A stretch of DNA of 64,000 bases from Xenorhabdus budapestensis (GTDB lineage: Bacteria; Pseudomonadota; Gammaproteobacteria; Enterobacterales; Enterobacteriaceae). The DNA lies in assembly GCF_002632465.1 (NCBI RefSeq), contig NZ_NIBS01000017.1, positions 1-64,000 of the forward strand. The letters are read 5' to 3'. A program made the translations under genes and the position numbers. The notes beneath the pieces were generated by a model, which was given only the letters and a program-made list of their open reading frames with translations, searched no databases and was not told where the DNA came from. Below are positions 38,012-46,609 of this stretch, piece by piece (positions within the stretch are counted from its first letter, which is position 1; every line of letters starts with the position of its first letter).

Positions 38012-38356
38012 ATGGAACTTAAATTTTCTACTGAAGACGCTGCAAAACCAGAATGTGTGTTAAGTGGTGACGATATGCAGCAGATGGGATTTACGCCCAA
38101 TACCCTGTTTCTTATCCAGCAATATAACAACGGGCTGATGTTGACGTTGGCGAAGCCTGACGATGATCCGGCTACCCTGTTCCACGCAGTGGAAGATGAT
38201 CCGAAACAGGGCATTGATTGGGTACGTGACAATGGTGAGCTGTATCTGGCTGGCGATTGGTTAACGGAAACCGGTTTGCTGGATAACCCCGTTCAAATTG
38301 CTTTCGGCTACGGCAAGATTATGTTGATGACAGGCTCTGACCTGATACCTGTCTAA
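38012..38356 (+). CDS. SymE-like protein with two AbrB-type repeats
   Basis: This 114-aa acidic protein contains two related units: VLSGDDMQQMGFTPNTLFLIQQYNNGLMLTL and LYLAGDWLTETGLLDNPVQIAFGYGKIMLMT. Both share the SymE pattern (L.G.W/M..xGf....p..I....g.i.l). It may be a SymE paralogue or a partner of the gene upstream. Function is not established. AAGGA lies before the ATG. Confidence 0.6.
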   Translation: MELKFSTEDAAKPECVLSGDDMQQMGFTPNTLFLIQQYNNGLMLTLAKPDDDPATLFHAVEDDPKQGIDWVRDNGELYLAGDWLTETGLLDNPVQIAFGYGKIMLMTGSDLIPV

Positions 38357-38405
38357 ACCGTATAGTACTTTTTTATTGCTAATTGCATTGATGTGTTAAC
38401 TATAG

Positions 38406-38433
38406 TTGACACATCATATCATTTATATACAAT
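38406..38433 (+). promoter_or_regulatory. Promoter of the HigBA-like pair
   Basis: A perfect TTGACA (38406-38411) and TACAAT (38428-38433) are spaced 16 bp apart, 14 bp before the toxin ATG (38448). Confidence 0.75.
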
Positions 38434-38447
38434 AATAAGGGGTACGC

Positions 38448-38744
38448 ATGATATCCATTGAAAGGACTCAAGATTTTGAAAAATGGTTAAAATCCTTAAA
38501 AGACAGAATAGCCAAAGCCAAGATTTTAATCAGAGTTGAAAGAATGGAAGAGGGAAATTTTGGTGATGTTGAACCTGTGGGAAACGGAGTTTCGGAACTC
38601 AGAATACATTACGGGCAAGGCTATCGTGTCTATTTTGCTAATAAAAATAATAAAATCATATTATTACTCTGTGGCGGAGATAAAAGCGGCCAGCAGGCAG
38701 ATATAAAGAAAGCCAAACAACTCGCGAAAGAATGGGGATTTTAA
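38448..38744 (+). CDS. RelE/ParE-superfamily toxin (phage Gp49-like/HigB)
   Basis: This 98-aa toxin matches the Gp49-like addiction-module killer: FEKWLKSLKDRIAKAKILIRVERMEEGNFGD then GVSELRIHYGQGYRVYF and a KAKQLAKEW ending. It is followed two bases later by an antidote, so the pair is an addiction module. Confidence 0.92.
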   Translation: MISIERTQDFEKWLKSLKDRIAKAKILIRVERMEEGNFGDVEPVGNGVSELRIHYGQGYRVYFANKNNKIILLLCGGDKSGQQADIKKAKQLAKEWGF

Positions 38745-38745
38745 A

Positions 38746-39030
38746 ATGAAAACAGCACCAAAAAAATTCGATGTTGTGGAGTTTTTAGAAACAGAAGAAG
38801 ATATTCAGGCATACTTAAATGCCGCTATCGAAGAGAACGATACAAAATATTTATTTAAAGCGTTAGGCAACATTGCCAGAATAAAAAATATCAGCCAAAT
38901 TTCTAAAGAATCAGGAATAAGCCGAGAGGGGATATATAAGGCATTATCCGGCGAAGGCAACCCATCGTTTAATACGGTATATAAAATATCAAAAGCACTG
39001 GGTTTGAAACTACATTTCATCGGGACTTAA
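38746..39030 (+). CDS. Addiction module antidote (HigA-like, XRE HTH)
   Basis: This 94-aa antidote protein has a helix-turn-helix (ISQISKESGISREGIYKALSGEGNPSF) and the typical C-terminus FNTVYKISKALGLKL. It belongs to the probable-addiction-module antidote family that accompanies Gp49-like toxins. Its first ATG follows the toxin stop by one base. Confidence 0.92.
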   Translation: MKTAPKKFDVVEFLETEEDIQAYLNAAIEENDTKYLFKALGNIARIKNISQISKESGISREGIYKALSGEGNPSFNTVYKISKALGLKLHFIGT

Positions 39031-39066
39031 TCCAACCCTATTTTTAACATAAATAAGTTCTTTATT

Positions 39067-39101
39067 GATAAATTACATCATTACGATGTAATTTATCTTT
39101 T
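39067..39101. terminator. Terminator between convergent genes
   Basis: A perfect 13-bp stem (gataaattacatc / gatgtaatttatc) with a 5-nt loop and T/A runs lies between the antidote and the convergent minus-strand gene. Confidence 0.75.
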
Positions 39102-39115
39102 ATTAACAAGGTCAT

Positions 39116-39499
39116 TCAATAAACAAACCGCGAAGTATGGTTATTGTTTTCCTCCTCAATCAACTCTTTCATAATTGAGCAGAAACTGAGGTTTTCTGGA
39201 ACAGAAACAATGCTGTTATATTCATCAGATTTCAACTCCATTGAAAACATGTCCTGACCATTTTCCAATAACCGGAGTCTATCCATCTTTTCAAGTTGGA
39301 AAAGAAGAAGATCATCTGCTGTTTTGATGATCATTTTCTCCACATAGGTTTTTCCTTTGGCTGAACCAGTATAATAAAGTTCACGTATCGGTTTATATTT
39401 TTCGGGTAAATTATCATTCAACGGAGCCAGTAAATAGCTACGTATCTCTTCTCTTTTTTTTATCATCTGATCATAAATATATTGATATACAGTTATCAT
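39116..39499 (-). CDS. Small protein at the end of the Rhs locus (possible orphan immunity)
   Basis: This 127-aa acidic protein is not in a family I recognise. Its start ATG 39499 (MITVYQYIYDQM) follows AGGA. It is one of two small genes after the Rhs toxin-immunity pair, each separated by a copy of the same hairpin. Orphan immunity genes left from earlier Rhs tips often sit here, so that role is a fair guess but not shown. Confidence 0.55.
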   Translation of the reverse strand: MITVYQYIYDQMIKKREEIRSYLLAPLNDNLPEKYKPIRELYYTGSAKGKTYVEKMIIKTADDLLLFQLEKMDRLRLLENGQDMFSMELKSDEYNSIVSVPENLSFCSIMKELIEEENNNHTSRFVY

Positions 39500-39583
39500 G
39501 GTATTCCTTTTTGATTGTTGAAGTGAGAATATCACCTCTATGCCATGCTATAGCACTGCGCGCTATGTCAGGCGCATAACAAT

Positions 39584-39616
39584 AAGCCGGAAGATCATGG
39601 GGATCTTTCCAGCTTT
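39584..39616 (-). repeat. Duplicated hairpin, copy 1
   Basis: This 33-nt sequence beginning aagccggaagatcatgggga recurs at 40014-40046 with one difference. Both form a stem (aagccggaagat/atctttccggctt) usable as a terminator. Duplication after each toxin/immunity cassette is a trace of tip exchange. Confidence 0.8.
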
Positions 39617-39621
39617 GTGTG

Positions 39622-39855
39622 CTAACAGTAGTGAAAATAAATGTCACTAATTAATTTTCCATCGTCTTGCATAACTGTTTTTACACCAAATTTATTAAGG
39701 TCTGCCAATATTCCTTTTACTGGAACATTTTCTCGTTGAATATAAATGTATAGCTCTTTTTTTCTTTCATTATCTGGTATGTACTTATCTACCAAATATG
39801 TAAGATTTTTTCTCAGTTCTTTCTCTGTCATTCTCTTCAATTTTTTATCTGCCAT
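39622..39855 (-). CDS. Small basic protein (possible orphan immunity)
   Basis: This 77-aa Lys-rich protein (MADKKLKRMTEKELRKNL) lies between the two hairpin copies. The ORF could extend 17 residues upstream. I do not recognise the family. Its position between Rhs cassette remnants suggests an immunity or toxin-associated protein displaced by a newer Rhs tip. Confidence 0.5.
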   Translation of the reverse strand: MADKKLKRMTEKELRKNLTYLVDKYIPDNERKKELYIYIQRENVPVKGILADLNKFGVKTVMQDDGKLISDIYFHYC

Positions 39856-40013
39856 ATTTCTACTCAAAAAAATAATAGTTATCCCTGACAGCGACGACAC
39901 TCGCAAGATCCCGGCAACAATACAAACGTCAGCAGGTCCAACTCAGGATGTGTGTACTCATTGGCGACTATAAAAGCGCTAAGGGTAGAGATTGATCTGC
40001 TCTTAAAAAGAAC

Positions 40014-40046
40014 AAAGCCGGAAGATCATGGGGATCTTTCCGGCTT
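40014..40046 (-). repeat. Duplicated hairpin, copy 2 (terminator after immunity gene)
   Basis: This is the second copy of the 39584-39616 hairpin, with a perfect aagccgg/ccggctt base. It lies just after the immunity gene stop. Confidence 0.8.
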
Positions 40047-40063
40047 TGAATTTATCACTTGTA

Positions 40064-40333
40064 TTAGCTCTTTCTTATTTTTTGGTAATAATAAGCAACA
40101 TCAACCAAGGTTGATATGACCCCTGTTTCATCAGGCCAATCCATGATAAATCTTGGATAAGATGGCTTATAAACTTGGGGATTCATAACTCTTATCATTT
40201 CCTCTAACTCTTTTTTTACCTGAGTTAACACATCGATAGATAATGGTGCATTCTTCCCACTTTGATGTAATTCAATTGCATCCTGAACCAATTGAAGAGC
40301 ATCAATCAAAAACGTTTTACCCGAAGTTTTCAT
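40064..40333 (-). CDS. Rhs immunity protein
   Basis: This 89-aa protein is encoded directly after the Rhs gene. ATG 40333 overlaps the Rhs stop as ATGA. It contains VYKPSYPRFIMDWPDETG and has no signal peptide, so it would act in the cytosol. The toxin partner resembles an ADP-ribosyltransferase, and this protein would be a TriTu-like immunity protein if that assignment holds. The immunity role rests on position and size. Confidence 0.7.
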   Translation of the reverse strand: MKTSGKTFLIDALQLVQDAIELHQSGKNAPLSIDVLTQVKKELEEMIRVMNPQVYKPSYPRFIMDWPDETGVISTLVDVAYYYQKIRKS

Positions 40334-43300
40334 TTCATTAGAGATCCATATTTCCACGGTTCAAGTACAAACATTTGCTCTGCACCACCAGTATACTGAG
40401 AGCCAAATTCATATTGTGGTGCTGCTCGCCCTTTGATGATTGTCGTTCCTGGTTTTATCTGAAACTGTTGGATTCCTGTCATTCCATTCCAATCAGGAGG
40501 CAATGCTAATCCACTCCTATTGGTTTGCGGGGTGAAAGTTTCAAACACATATTGTCCTTCAGGTCTGGCTCTTTTTCCAAAATCATGGAAACGTGTACCG
40601 TAAAGGCTATCACTTGCTTTGTGTACAGACATTCCAGAAAGTTCAAATGAGTCAATGACCTGTTTTCTTTGATTTCTACCTACTCCCATAGAACGCAAAT
40701 ATTCGGATGCATCTCGAACTCCTTGATATGGATGTGGAGGTTCCCCTTTGTTGCCTACCCCGCCCGCAAGCCCATACGGATCGATCCACTTCGCTGGATT
40801 ATGCACATACCCGTAAGGATTCACGCCCCCCAACAACCCAATAGGATCGGCCGAGATATACTGCGCCGTCTCCGGCGAATAATATCGGTGCCGATTATAG
40901 CAAAGCCCCGACTCCGCATCCTCATACTGCCCTAAAAACCGCAGGTTACAGCCAACATGATAATCCGGATTATTGGAGGCGATGACCTGAAAACGTTCTG
41001 CTTTGCCCCATGTCGTCAGCCGCTGCGCCCAGACCAGTACCCCTTCCTCGGACAACATTTCGCGCGGCGTACCCTGATGATCACTGACAATATAGTGTAG
41101 CTTGCCTTTTTCAAAACGTGCCGACGGCGTTAATGAACCGGGTTCATATAACCAACGGATACACTGACCTTCCACGGGGGTACCGTCGGCGTAAATCAGC
41201 GCTTCTTCGATAAGCTGGTTGCCGCTCCACAGGTAATCCTGCCCCATGATGGCATCGGCTCTTGGTGCTAAATCCGGTTTGCCTGCCAGCCACAACTGTA
41301 AATTAGCCGCGGCCAGTTTACCATCGTGAACTTTCAGTTTACGAATTCGGCGCCCAAACGCATCGTAGCGATAATGCCAACGCGATCCATCCGGGGTTTC
41401 ACTGTGGGTAAGCTGATTTTGGGTGTCCCAGCGGTAGCGCCAGATTTGGGGGCGGAATCCGTCACGTTGTTTGGTTTTTTCCACCAGACGTCCATTGTCA
41501 TCATAGCGATAGCGGATATCCCCCTGCTGCACCACCCGCCCGGCTTTTTGACGCTGCGTGATTTGTGCCATTGCGCCGTAGGCATCCACAGGCAAATGTT
41601 GGTTCAGGTTACCGTTAGTATCATAGCTGAATTGCTCTTCATGCGGACGCGCACCCTCGAACAGAGTATGCAGTATTTGGTCGTTGGCATTGTAACGGTA
41701 ACGGGTTTGCCCCCAGCGGCTGTCGTCAATCACTCGCACATTATGAGCACGGTCATATTGCCAGCTCCGGTTGACCGCAGAGGCTTGCGGAGGAAAATGT
41801 GGGTCATTCTGTGTCAGCGTTTCCCTGAAAAATTGGGTAGCCTGTCCTGCCGACTGATGCGCCAGTAAACCGGTTGCGGTGTAGCGGCTGGCAAGGATAA
41901 AACCGTTGGCACTTTCGCGTACCGCTTCCCGCCCCAGTGCATCATGCTGGAATGTCAATGGCTCATGCTGGTTGAGCTGAAAGTGATTCAGGTCCCCCGA
42001 CAGGTTATAACCAAAGTGCAGGGTATTGCCATCCACACTTTCACTGACTGGACGTCCGGTTAGGTTATCCCATTTGCGAGTGATTTCCCGTCCATTGATA
42101 CGTTCACAGATCGGCTGGCCGGTGGTTTTGTCATACTCGTACTCAACGATAGCATCGGCATTAGTGGCTTTCACCAATTGATACCGTTTGTTGTATTCGT
42201 AAGTAGTGGTGTTTTTAAGCACCCGTTGGTTTTCTTCCGGCTGCCAGCTTTCCTGTTTGACCAGTAAGCCCGCAGTGGAATAGTACCAGCGAAGTTGCTG
42301 ACCATCGGGATAGCTAGTCTGTATGCGGCGCCCCAGTTTATCGTACTGATATTCGAGGGTACGTCCGGTAAAATCGGTTTCCCGGATGATCTGGCCAGCG
42401 GCATCACGCTCATAGCGATAAGTTTCACCCGTGGAGGTGGTGACCGAATTCAGACGGGTCAGACGGTCATAGCCAAAGCGCAAGATAGTGCCATCAGGTC
42501 GGGTAACCTGATTGAGCAGGTCAAATGCGCCGTAAGTGTAGCGAGTGGTACGGCCTTCGCCGTCGGTGACCGCCACCACGCGCCGTTCACTGTCATATTC
42601 CAGTTTCTGAGTAACGCCATCCGGCAGTTCAACTTCGGTCAGGCTGCCATTGAGGCTGGCATGGGCGTCACTGTAGCGGTAGTGGGTTTGTTGTTTAAGG
42701 GCATCGGTGATTTGGCGCAGGCGACCCAGTTCATCCAGCTCCAGCCCCGTGGTTTCGCCGTTTGGCATCATCACGGCGGCGAGGCGCTGGTGTTCATCAT
42801 AGGCGTAGTGCCACGTCTGGCCGTCCGGCAGCAAGCGCTGGCGTAATTCACCGTGGAGACCATATTGGTATTCTTCCCGATGGCCGAGCGGGTTGGTCAG
42901 CGCGGTCAGGTTGCCCTGTTCGTCATAATGCCATTGCCAGCGTTCGCCAGTAGGGAGGTGGCTTTCGGTCAGTTGTCCGTGTTCGTCATAAGCATAGACA
43001 AAGGTCTCTCCCGTCGGCAATACCACCTCGGTCAGCGCCCCGTCCGCATTGTAATCAAAGGTCGTCATCTGCCCTGATGGATTGCTTTCCCACATCAGCA
43101 GGCTGCCTCGCCATTGGCGGCGGGTGATGCGCCCTAGCGGGTCAATTTCCCGTATCACCAGCCCGTTTGGGTCGTAGTGGTAGTGGGTTTCGCCTCCTTC
43201 GCCATCCAGATAAGTGGTAATACGGGCGTTATCATCGTAGCGGAAGCGGTCATGCCAGTAGCCACTGGGTGAGGTGGTACTGAGTACCCGACCGCGTTCG

Positions 43301-45009
43301 TCATAGGTTATCGTCAGGTCAGTTTGGTCGGTATCGTGCCAGCGTGTCATCCGTCCCTGTTGGTCGTACTCGTGCCACAGGTGGTTGTGCTGGAAGGCAT
43401 CACATTCGTTCAGATACCCCTGCGGATCATACTGGCAGGTCAGCAGGCGTTGCCCGACAAGTTGGCCATCGCGGATTTCATGCATATCAAGCGTGTGGAG
43501 CCGACCATCCAGATATTGCAGGCTTAACCGCAGGCCGTCATTACGGGTGACTTCAATCAGCCGGGCGTGTTTATCGTAGATAAAGTCAATCCGGTTCTGG
43601 CGTCGGTCAGTGATGGCGGACAATTTTCGTGTGCTGCCTGAAATCGGGCTGAAATGGTACGTCAACTGGGCGAGGCGGTCAGTCAGGCACAGTTCGCCTG
43701 TCAGTTCTCCCGTCAGCAGGCAATGGGGAAGATGTTGGTTACGGGACAAGACCCGGTTATCCGGAGTGACAAAATCGTAGACCACGCCATCGGTATGAGT
43801 ATAGTGCATTTCCCCTTGACCGATAGCCAATTGCAGTGACCAGTCATCTGCCCATTTGGGACCGAACAGGCCGTGTAAATCCGCGGTGGAGCGGTAGGTC
43901 CGGTTGAGGCTTATCGGCAATAACCCCGGTATGGCCAGCACCGGCCAGACTTGCAGGAAGTCGCCGGTGGTCATGTCGACCGGGTCGCCCTCTTTGGTCG
44001 ATAGCCCATTGTCATTGCCGTCTTTTTTGTTGGACGGTGTGGCGTCATCTTTGGGCGGCACTTTCTGGGGTTTCGCGTCCGGCGCGTCCTGGGGTTTTTC
44101 TTTGACTTTGGCGCCGGGTGCAGGTTTAGTGGCTTTAGCCGTCGCTTTCGCGCCTTGTTTGGCCGCACCTTTGACCAGCCCGCCCACGCCCGTAGCCAGG
44201 CTGACGCCATCAAAAATCAGCGCCCCCCCTTGTTCCGCCTTATCCGTGATGTCGAACCGGATGGCATCCACATGGCTCAACTCAACGGCCTTATCGACAA
44301 CCTGCTTATTCCATGTATCGGCGGCGGCAAGAGCTGTATCGCCTAACGCGTCAGCGCCCGCGTATTTCAATACCGTACCAGAAGCGGACATCATGGCAGC
44401 AGGCATACCTGCTGTCGTTCGAAAGAGGAATTCACCCACATCAGGCACCGTATTCCACACCCCTTTTGCGGCACCGATGGCGGCTTTTCCCGGATTATCC
44501 CAAGCGGCACCCAGTTTTTCTCCGGCTTCTTTCCCCCATTTTGTTACGCCTTCTTTGGTCTCATCCCACCATTCTCCGGCCTTGTCCAAAAATCCTTTTT
44601 CTTGCTCGGTTTCCGGTGTGACGGCAGCATTCGCCTCCTGCGGCGGATTCGTCCCCTGTGATGCCTGACCGACGATTTTACCTATCGTGTTGCCCGTGCC
44701 GCTCGGGCTGTCATCGTGCGCTTTAGTAGGCAAAGACTCATTCGGTTCAGGGGGAGTATGTTTCCATTCCTCTAACGGAAATTCCCCGCTTTTGAATTTA
44801 TCAATGACCTTGACGGCAAGCCGGCCTTCAGCTTCTGTAATCTGTTCAATATCCTCGGCGGTGAGCCAACGATTACCCATAGTCTCTTGTTGGATGAGGG
44901 CGGGTATGTGTTTTTGGATCGCTTCCGCCTCAGCCAAGGTCCGGATATTGTAAGCTTCACAAAATACTTTTTCATCACGGCCACCGGTAATGCTAATCGT
45001 TTCTCCCAT
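40330..45009 (-). CDS. Rhs polymorphic toxin, T6SS-associated
   Basis: This 1559-aa effector has an N-terminal region (about residues 1-320) with an Ala/Gly-rich hydrophobic segment and low-complexity Lys/Pro/Asp stretches. Many YD/RHS repeats (RYRYDAFGRRIRK type, about residues 330-1390) form the shell. The conserved core end is ESGLCYNRHRYYSPETAQYISADPIGLLGG. After the WIDPYGLAGG boundary, a 144-residue toxin tip contains TRFHDFGKRA, FTPQTNRSGLALPPDWN and GGAEQMFV. The tip resembles TreTu-type ADP-ribosyltransferases that modify EF-Tu, but this is by eye only. Upstream genes (vgrG 3' half, DUF2169, PAAR-like) show delivery by T6SS. Confidence 0.93.
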   Translation of the reverse strand: MGETISITGGRDEKVFCEAYNIRTLAEAEAIQKHIPALIQQETMGNRWLTAEDIEQITEAEGRLAVKVIDKFKSGEFPLEEWKHTPPEPNESLPTKAHDDSPSGTGNTIGKIVGQASQGTNPPQEANAAVTPETEQEKGFLDKAGEWWDETKEGVTKWGKEAGEKLGAAWDNPGKAAIGAAKGVWNTVPDVGEFLFRTTAGMPAAMMSASGTVLKYAGADALGDTALAAADTWNKQVVDKAVELSHVDAIRFDITDKAEQGGALIFDGVSLATGVGGLVKGAAKQGAKATAKATKPAPGAKVKEKPQDAPDAKPQKVPPKDDATPSNKKDGNDNGLSTKEGDPVDMTTGDFLQVWPVLAIPGLLPISLNRTYRSTADLHGLFGPKWADDWSLQLAIGQGEMHYTHTDGVVYDFVTPDNRVLSRNQHLPHCLLTGELTGELCLTDRLAQLTYHFSPISGSTRKLSAITDRRQNRIDFIYDKHARLIEVTRNDGLRLSLQYLDGRLHTLDMHEIRDGQLVGQRLLTCQYDPQGYLNECDAFQHNHLWHEYDQQGRMTRWHDTDQTDLTITYDERGRVLSTTSPSGYWHDRFRYDDNARITTYLDGEGGETHYHYDPNGLVIREIDPLGRITRRQWRGSLLMWESNPSGQMTTFDYNADGALTEVVLPTGETFVYAYDEHGQLTESHLPTGERWQWHYDEQGNLTALTNPLGHREEYQYGLHGELRQRLLPDGQTWHYAYDEHQRLAAVMMPNGETTGLELDELGRLRQITDALKQQTHYRYSDAHASLNGSLTEVELPDGVTQKLEYDSERRVVAVTDGEGRTTRYTYGAFDLLNQVTRPDGTILRFGYDRLTRLNSVTTSTGETYRYERDAAGQIIRETDFTGRTLEYQYDKLGRRIQTSYPDGQQLRWYYSTAGLLVKQESWQPEENQRVLKNTTTYEYNKRYQLVKATNADAIVEYEYDKTTGQPICERINGREITRKWDNLTGRPVSESVDGNTLHFGYNLSGDLNHFQLNQHEPLTFQHDALGREAVRESANGFILASRYTATGLLAHQSAGQATQFFRETLTQNDPHFPPQASAVNRSWQYDRAHNVRVIDDSRWGQTRYRYNANDQILHTLFEGARPHEEQFSYDTNGNLNQHLPVDAYGAMAQITQRQKAGRVVQQGDIRYRYDDNGRLVEKTKQRDGFRPQIWRYRWDTQNQLTHSETPDGSRWHYRYDAFGRRIRKLKVHDGKLAAANLQLWLAGKPDLAPRADAIMGQDYLWSGNQLIEEALIYADGTPVEGQCIRWLYEPGSLTPSARFEKGKLHYIVSDHQGTPREMLSEEGVLVWAQRLTTWGKAERFQVIASNNPDYHVGCNLRFLGQYEDAESGLCYNRHRYYSPETAQYISADPIGLLGGVNPYGYVHNPAKWIDPYGLAGGVGNKGEPPHPYQGVRDASEYLRSMGVGRNQRKQVIDSFELSGMSVHKASDSLYGTRFHDFGKRARPEGQYVFETFTPQTNRSGLALPPDWNGMTGIQQFQIKPGTTIIKGRAAPQYEFGSQYTGGAEQMFVLEPWKYGSLMK

Positions 45010-45021
45010 TGCGATTCTTCC

Positions 45022-45378
45022 TTATGCTCCATTCATCCAGAATTCATCCCCATGGCGCAGCACCAGTTTGTTACCGGCCCGGACGGTTTGGGTATGCGCT
45101 TTCGGGTGGCATTTTGCGCCCACGGTGCCGCTTTTCACGCCGTTGGCCACCCCGGGCTGGTCGCCGAGTGTTTGCGGCACAAAACTCTGGGCGAAGACCA
45201 CCACTGGTTGTCCATTGGCCCGCACCGATTTAACCGGCACATCGCTGCCCGCCAGTTTGGCGATGACCGGGTACGGAATGGGCGGGGTTGACGCGCCCAT
45301 CGGGGTTTTGCATACGTCCGGCAAGATGCCGACTATCAGCCATTCGCCCGCAGTGCGGGCAATGTAGTTATCCGCCAT
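45022..45378 (-). CDS. PAAR-like DUF4150 protein
   Basis: This 118-aa protein starts MADNYIARTAGEWLIVG and ends with VLRHGDEFWMNGA, typical of DUF4150 (PAAR-like) spike tips that cap VgrG and carry Rhs cargo. The start is chosen after the Arg/Pro-rich extension of the longer frame; it overlaps the DUF2169 gene by 11 bp. It lies between chaperone and Rhs gene, the order usual in these loci. Confidence 0.85.
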   Translation of the reverse strand: MADNYIARTAGEWLIVGILPDVCKTPMGASTPPIPYPVIAKLAGSDVPVKSVRANGQPVVVFAQSFVPQTLGDQPGVANGVKSGTVGAKCHPKAHTQTVRAGNKLVLRHGDEFWMNGA

Positions 45379-46594
45379 GGGCGGTCTCCTTTTCAGGTTC
45401 AGGGGGGGCGAGTTTGAGTAACGGAGCATCCGGATCGATTTCAAACCGCGCCTCCGCCACCCGAACCGGCAGGCTGGTTTTAAAATTCAGCCGACAGGTG
45501 ATATGCAGGGTCAGGGCATCGCTGTCGAGGATCAGCGTATCGAGGCGCATCGGCACGGGGAGCAACCCTCCTTCGTGCATCCGCAGCAGAATAAACGGCC
45601 GATGCCCCGGCAGGGTGACGTGCAGGTTGCCACCGGGAGTCATGCTCTGCAGGCTCAGCGAGATATCGGTGTCAGGCCAGTCAATCTGCTGATCCGCGGG
45701 GGCGCCGTTCCAGTATCTGAAGTCGAAGTCTTTGGGCAGATAAGGATGACGGTGGGCAAGCCAGTCGTCATCGTACGTGCCGGCGAGCTGGCGGCGGGGT
45801 AGCCACGGACGGCCGATAAAGCCCATGCCCTGCGGTTGGCTGGCTGGGGTATCGGCAGGCAGTGTTCCCCCTAGTTGAGCTGCAAAATGTTGGGCAGTGA
45901 ACTGAGCATCCGGCCGGATAATACGCGGCGCAGGGTAACGGGTGAGCTGTTTCGCGTTGGCATACCACGGAGTGATAAACCCCGTTCCCAGCGGATTGCT
46001 TTCACAGGCGGCGTGAGCAATCGGTGATTTTTCTCTGTCCGGGTGCTGCTGGCGTTGTTCGGGAGTGAGCAGGTCACCTTCTTGGAGGTGCTGACTTGCT
46101 TCTTCGTCAGCATAGATTTTGCACTGACCGCCAAAGGCATAGCGGTAATCCAGCGGCAATGTTGCAAAGGGTTTCGGCGCGGTCAGTTGCCAGTTGCCGC
46201 CGGCATCGCGGATGAATTCCCGTTCGCCGCCGACGGTGAGCGTCTTATTGAGCAATGTTTGCCCCTGTTTGCTCTGCACCTGTAATCGAATGGGGAATTC
46301 GGTACAGGGCTTACCTTCCGGCGCATATGCTGTGCCATTGACAATCACATCACAGCGCGGTTTAAACGGGGCGAGGTCACTTTCCTGCAATACCGGTGAG
46401 GAGTTCATCGTCCCACGATATTCATCCTGTAAGCATAGAGGCGGTGCAGGCAGTAGTTCGGCATTATATTCCCCCTGCCCAGCAGGTAGGAGCTGGTAGC
46501 CAATTTTCATCACCACAACATGATGTTCGGTATCTTCGATATCGAGCATCTGATAGTTCATGACCGCAAAGGGGGTCAGGTTACGAAATTCCAT
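45368..46594 (-). CDS. DUF2169-family T6SS adaptor/chaperone
   Basis: This 408-aa protein begins MEFRNLTPFAVMNYQMLD and carries DUF2169 features such as FGGQCKIYADEEA and NPLGTGF. Such proteins help load PAAR-like/Rhs effectors onto VgrG. It lies 16 bp from the vgrG 3' half and overlaps the PAAR-like gene. Confidence 0.85.
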   Translation of the reverse strand: MEFRNLTPFAVMNYQMLDIEDTEHHVVVMKIGYQLLPAGQGEYNAELLPAPPLCLQDEYRGTMNSSPVLQESDLAPFKPRCDVIVNGTAYAPEGKPCTEFPIRLQVQSKQGQTLLNKTLTVGGEREFIRDAGGNWQLTAPKPFATLPLDYRYAFGGQCKIYADEEASQHLQEGDLLTPEQRQQHPDREKSPIAHAACESNPLGTGFITPWYANAKQLTRYPAPRIIRPDAQFTAQHFAAQLGGTLPADTPASQPQGMGFIGRPWLPRRQLAGTYDDDWLAHRHPYLPKDFDFRYWNGAPADQQIDWPDTDISLSLQSMTPGGNLHVTLPGHRPFILLRMHEGGLLPVPMRLDTLILDSDALTLHITCRLNFKTSLPVRVAEARFEIDPDAPLLKLAPPEPEKETAHGG

Positions 46595-46609
46595 CTCAGT
46601 ACCTCCTTA

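Noticed and set aside
36491-39115. Search for a repeated tRNA-Arg 3' end as attR of the prophage
   Set aside because: No recognisable copy of the ggttcgaatcc...gggcgtacca segment was seen here or further right in the window.
42295-42846. Plus-strand 183-aa frame inside Rhs
   Set aside because: Shadow of the RHS repeat coding sequence; repeats give long open frames on the opposite strand.
43904-44668. Plus-strand 254-aa open frame opposite the Rhs N-terminal region
   Set aside because: It is the antisense of a long, clearly coding Rhs gene with high codon bias; no ribosome binding site or family match.
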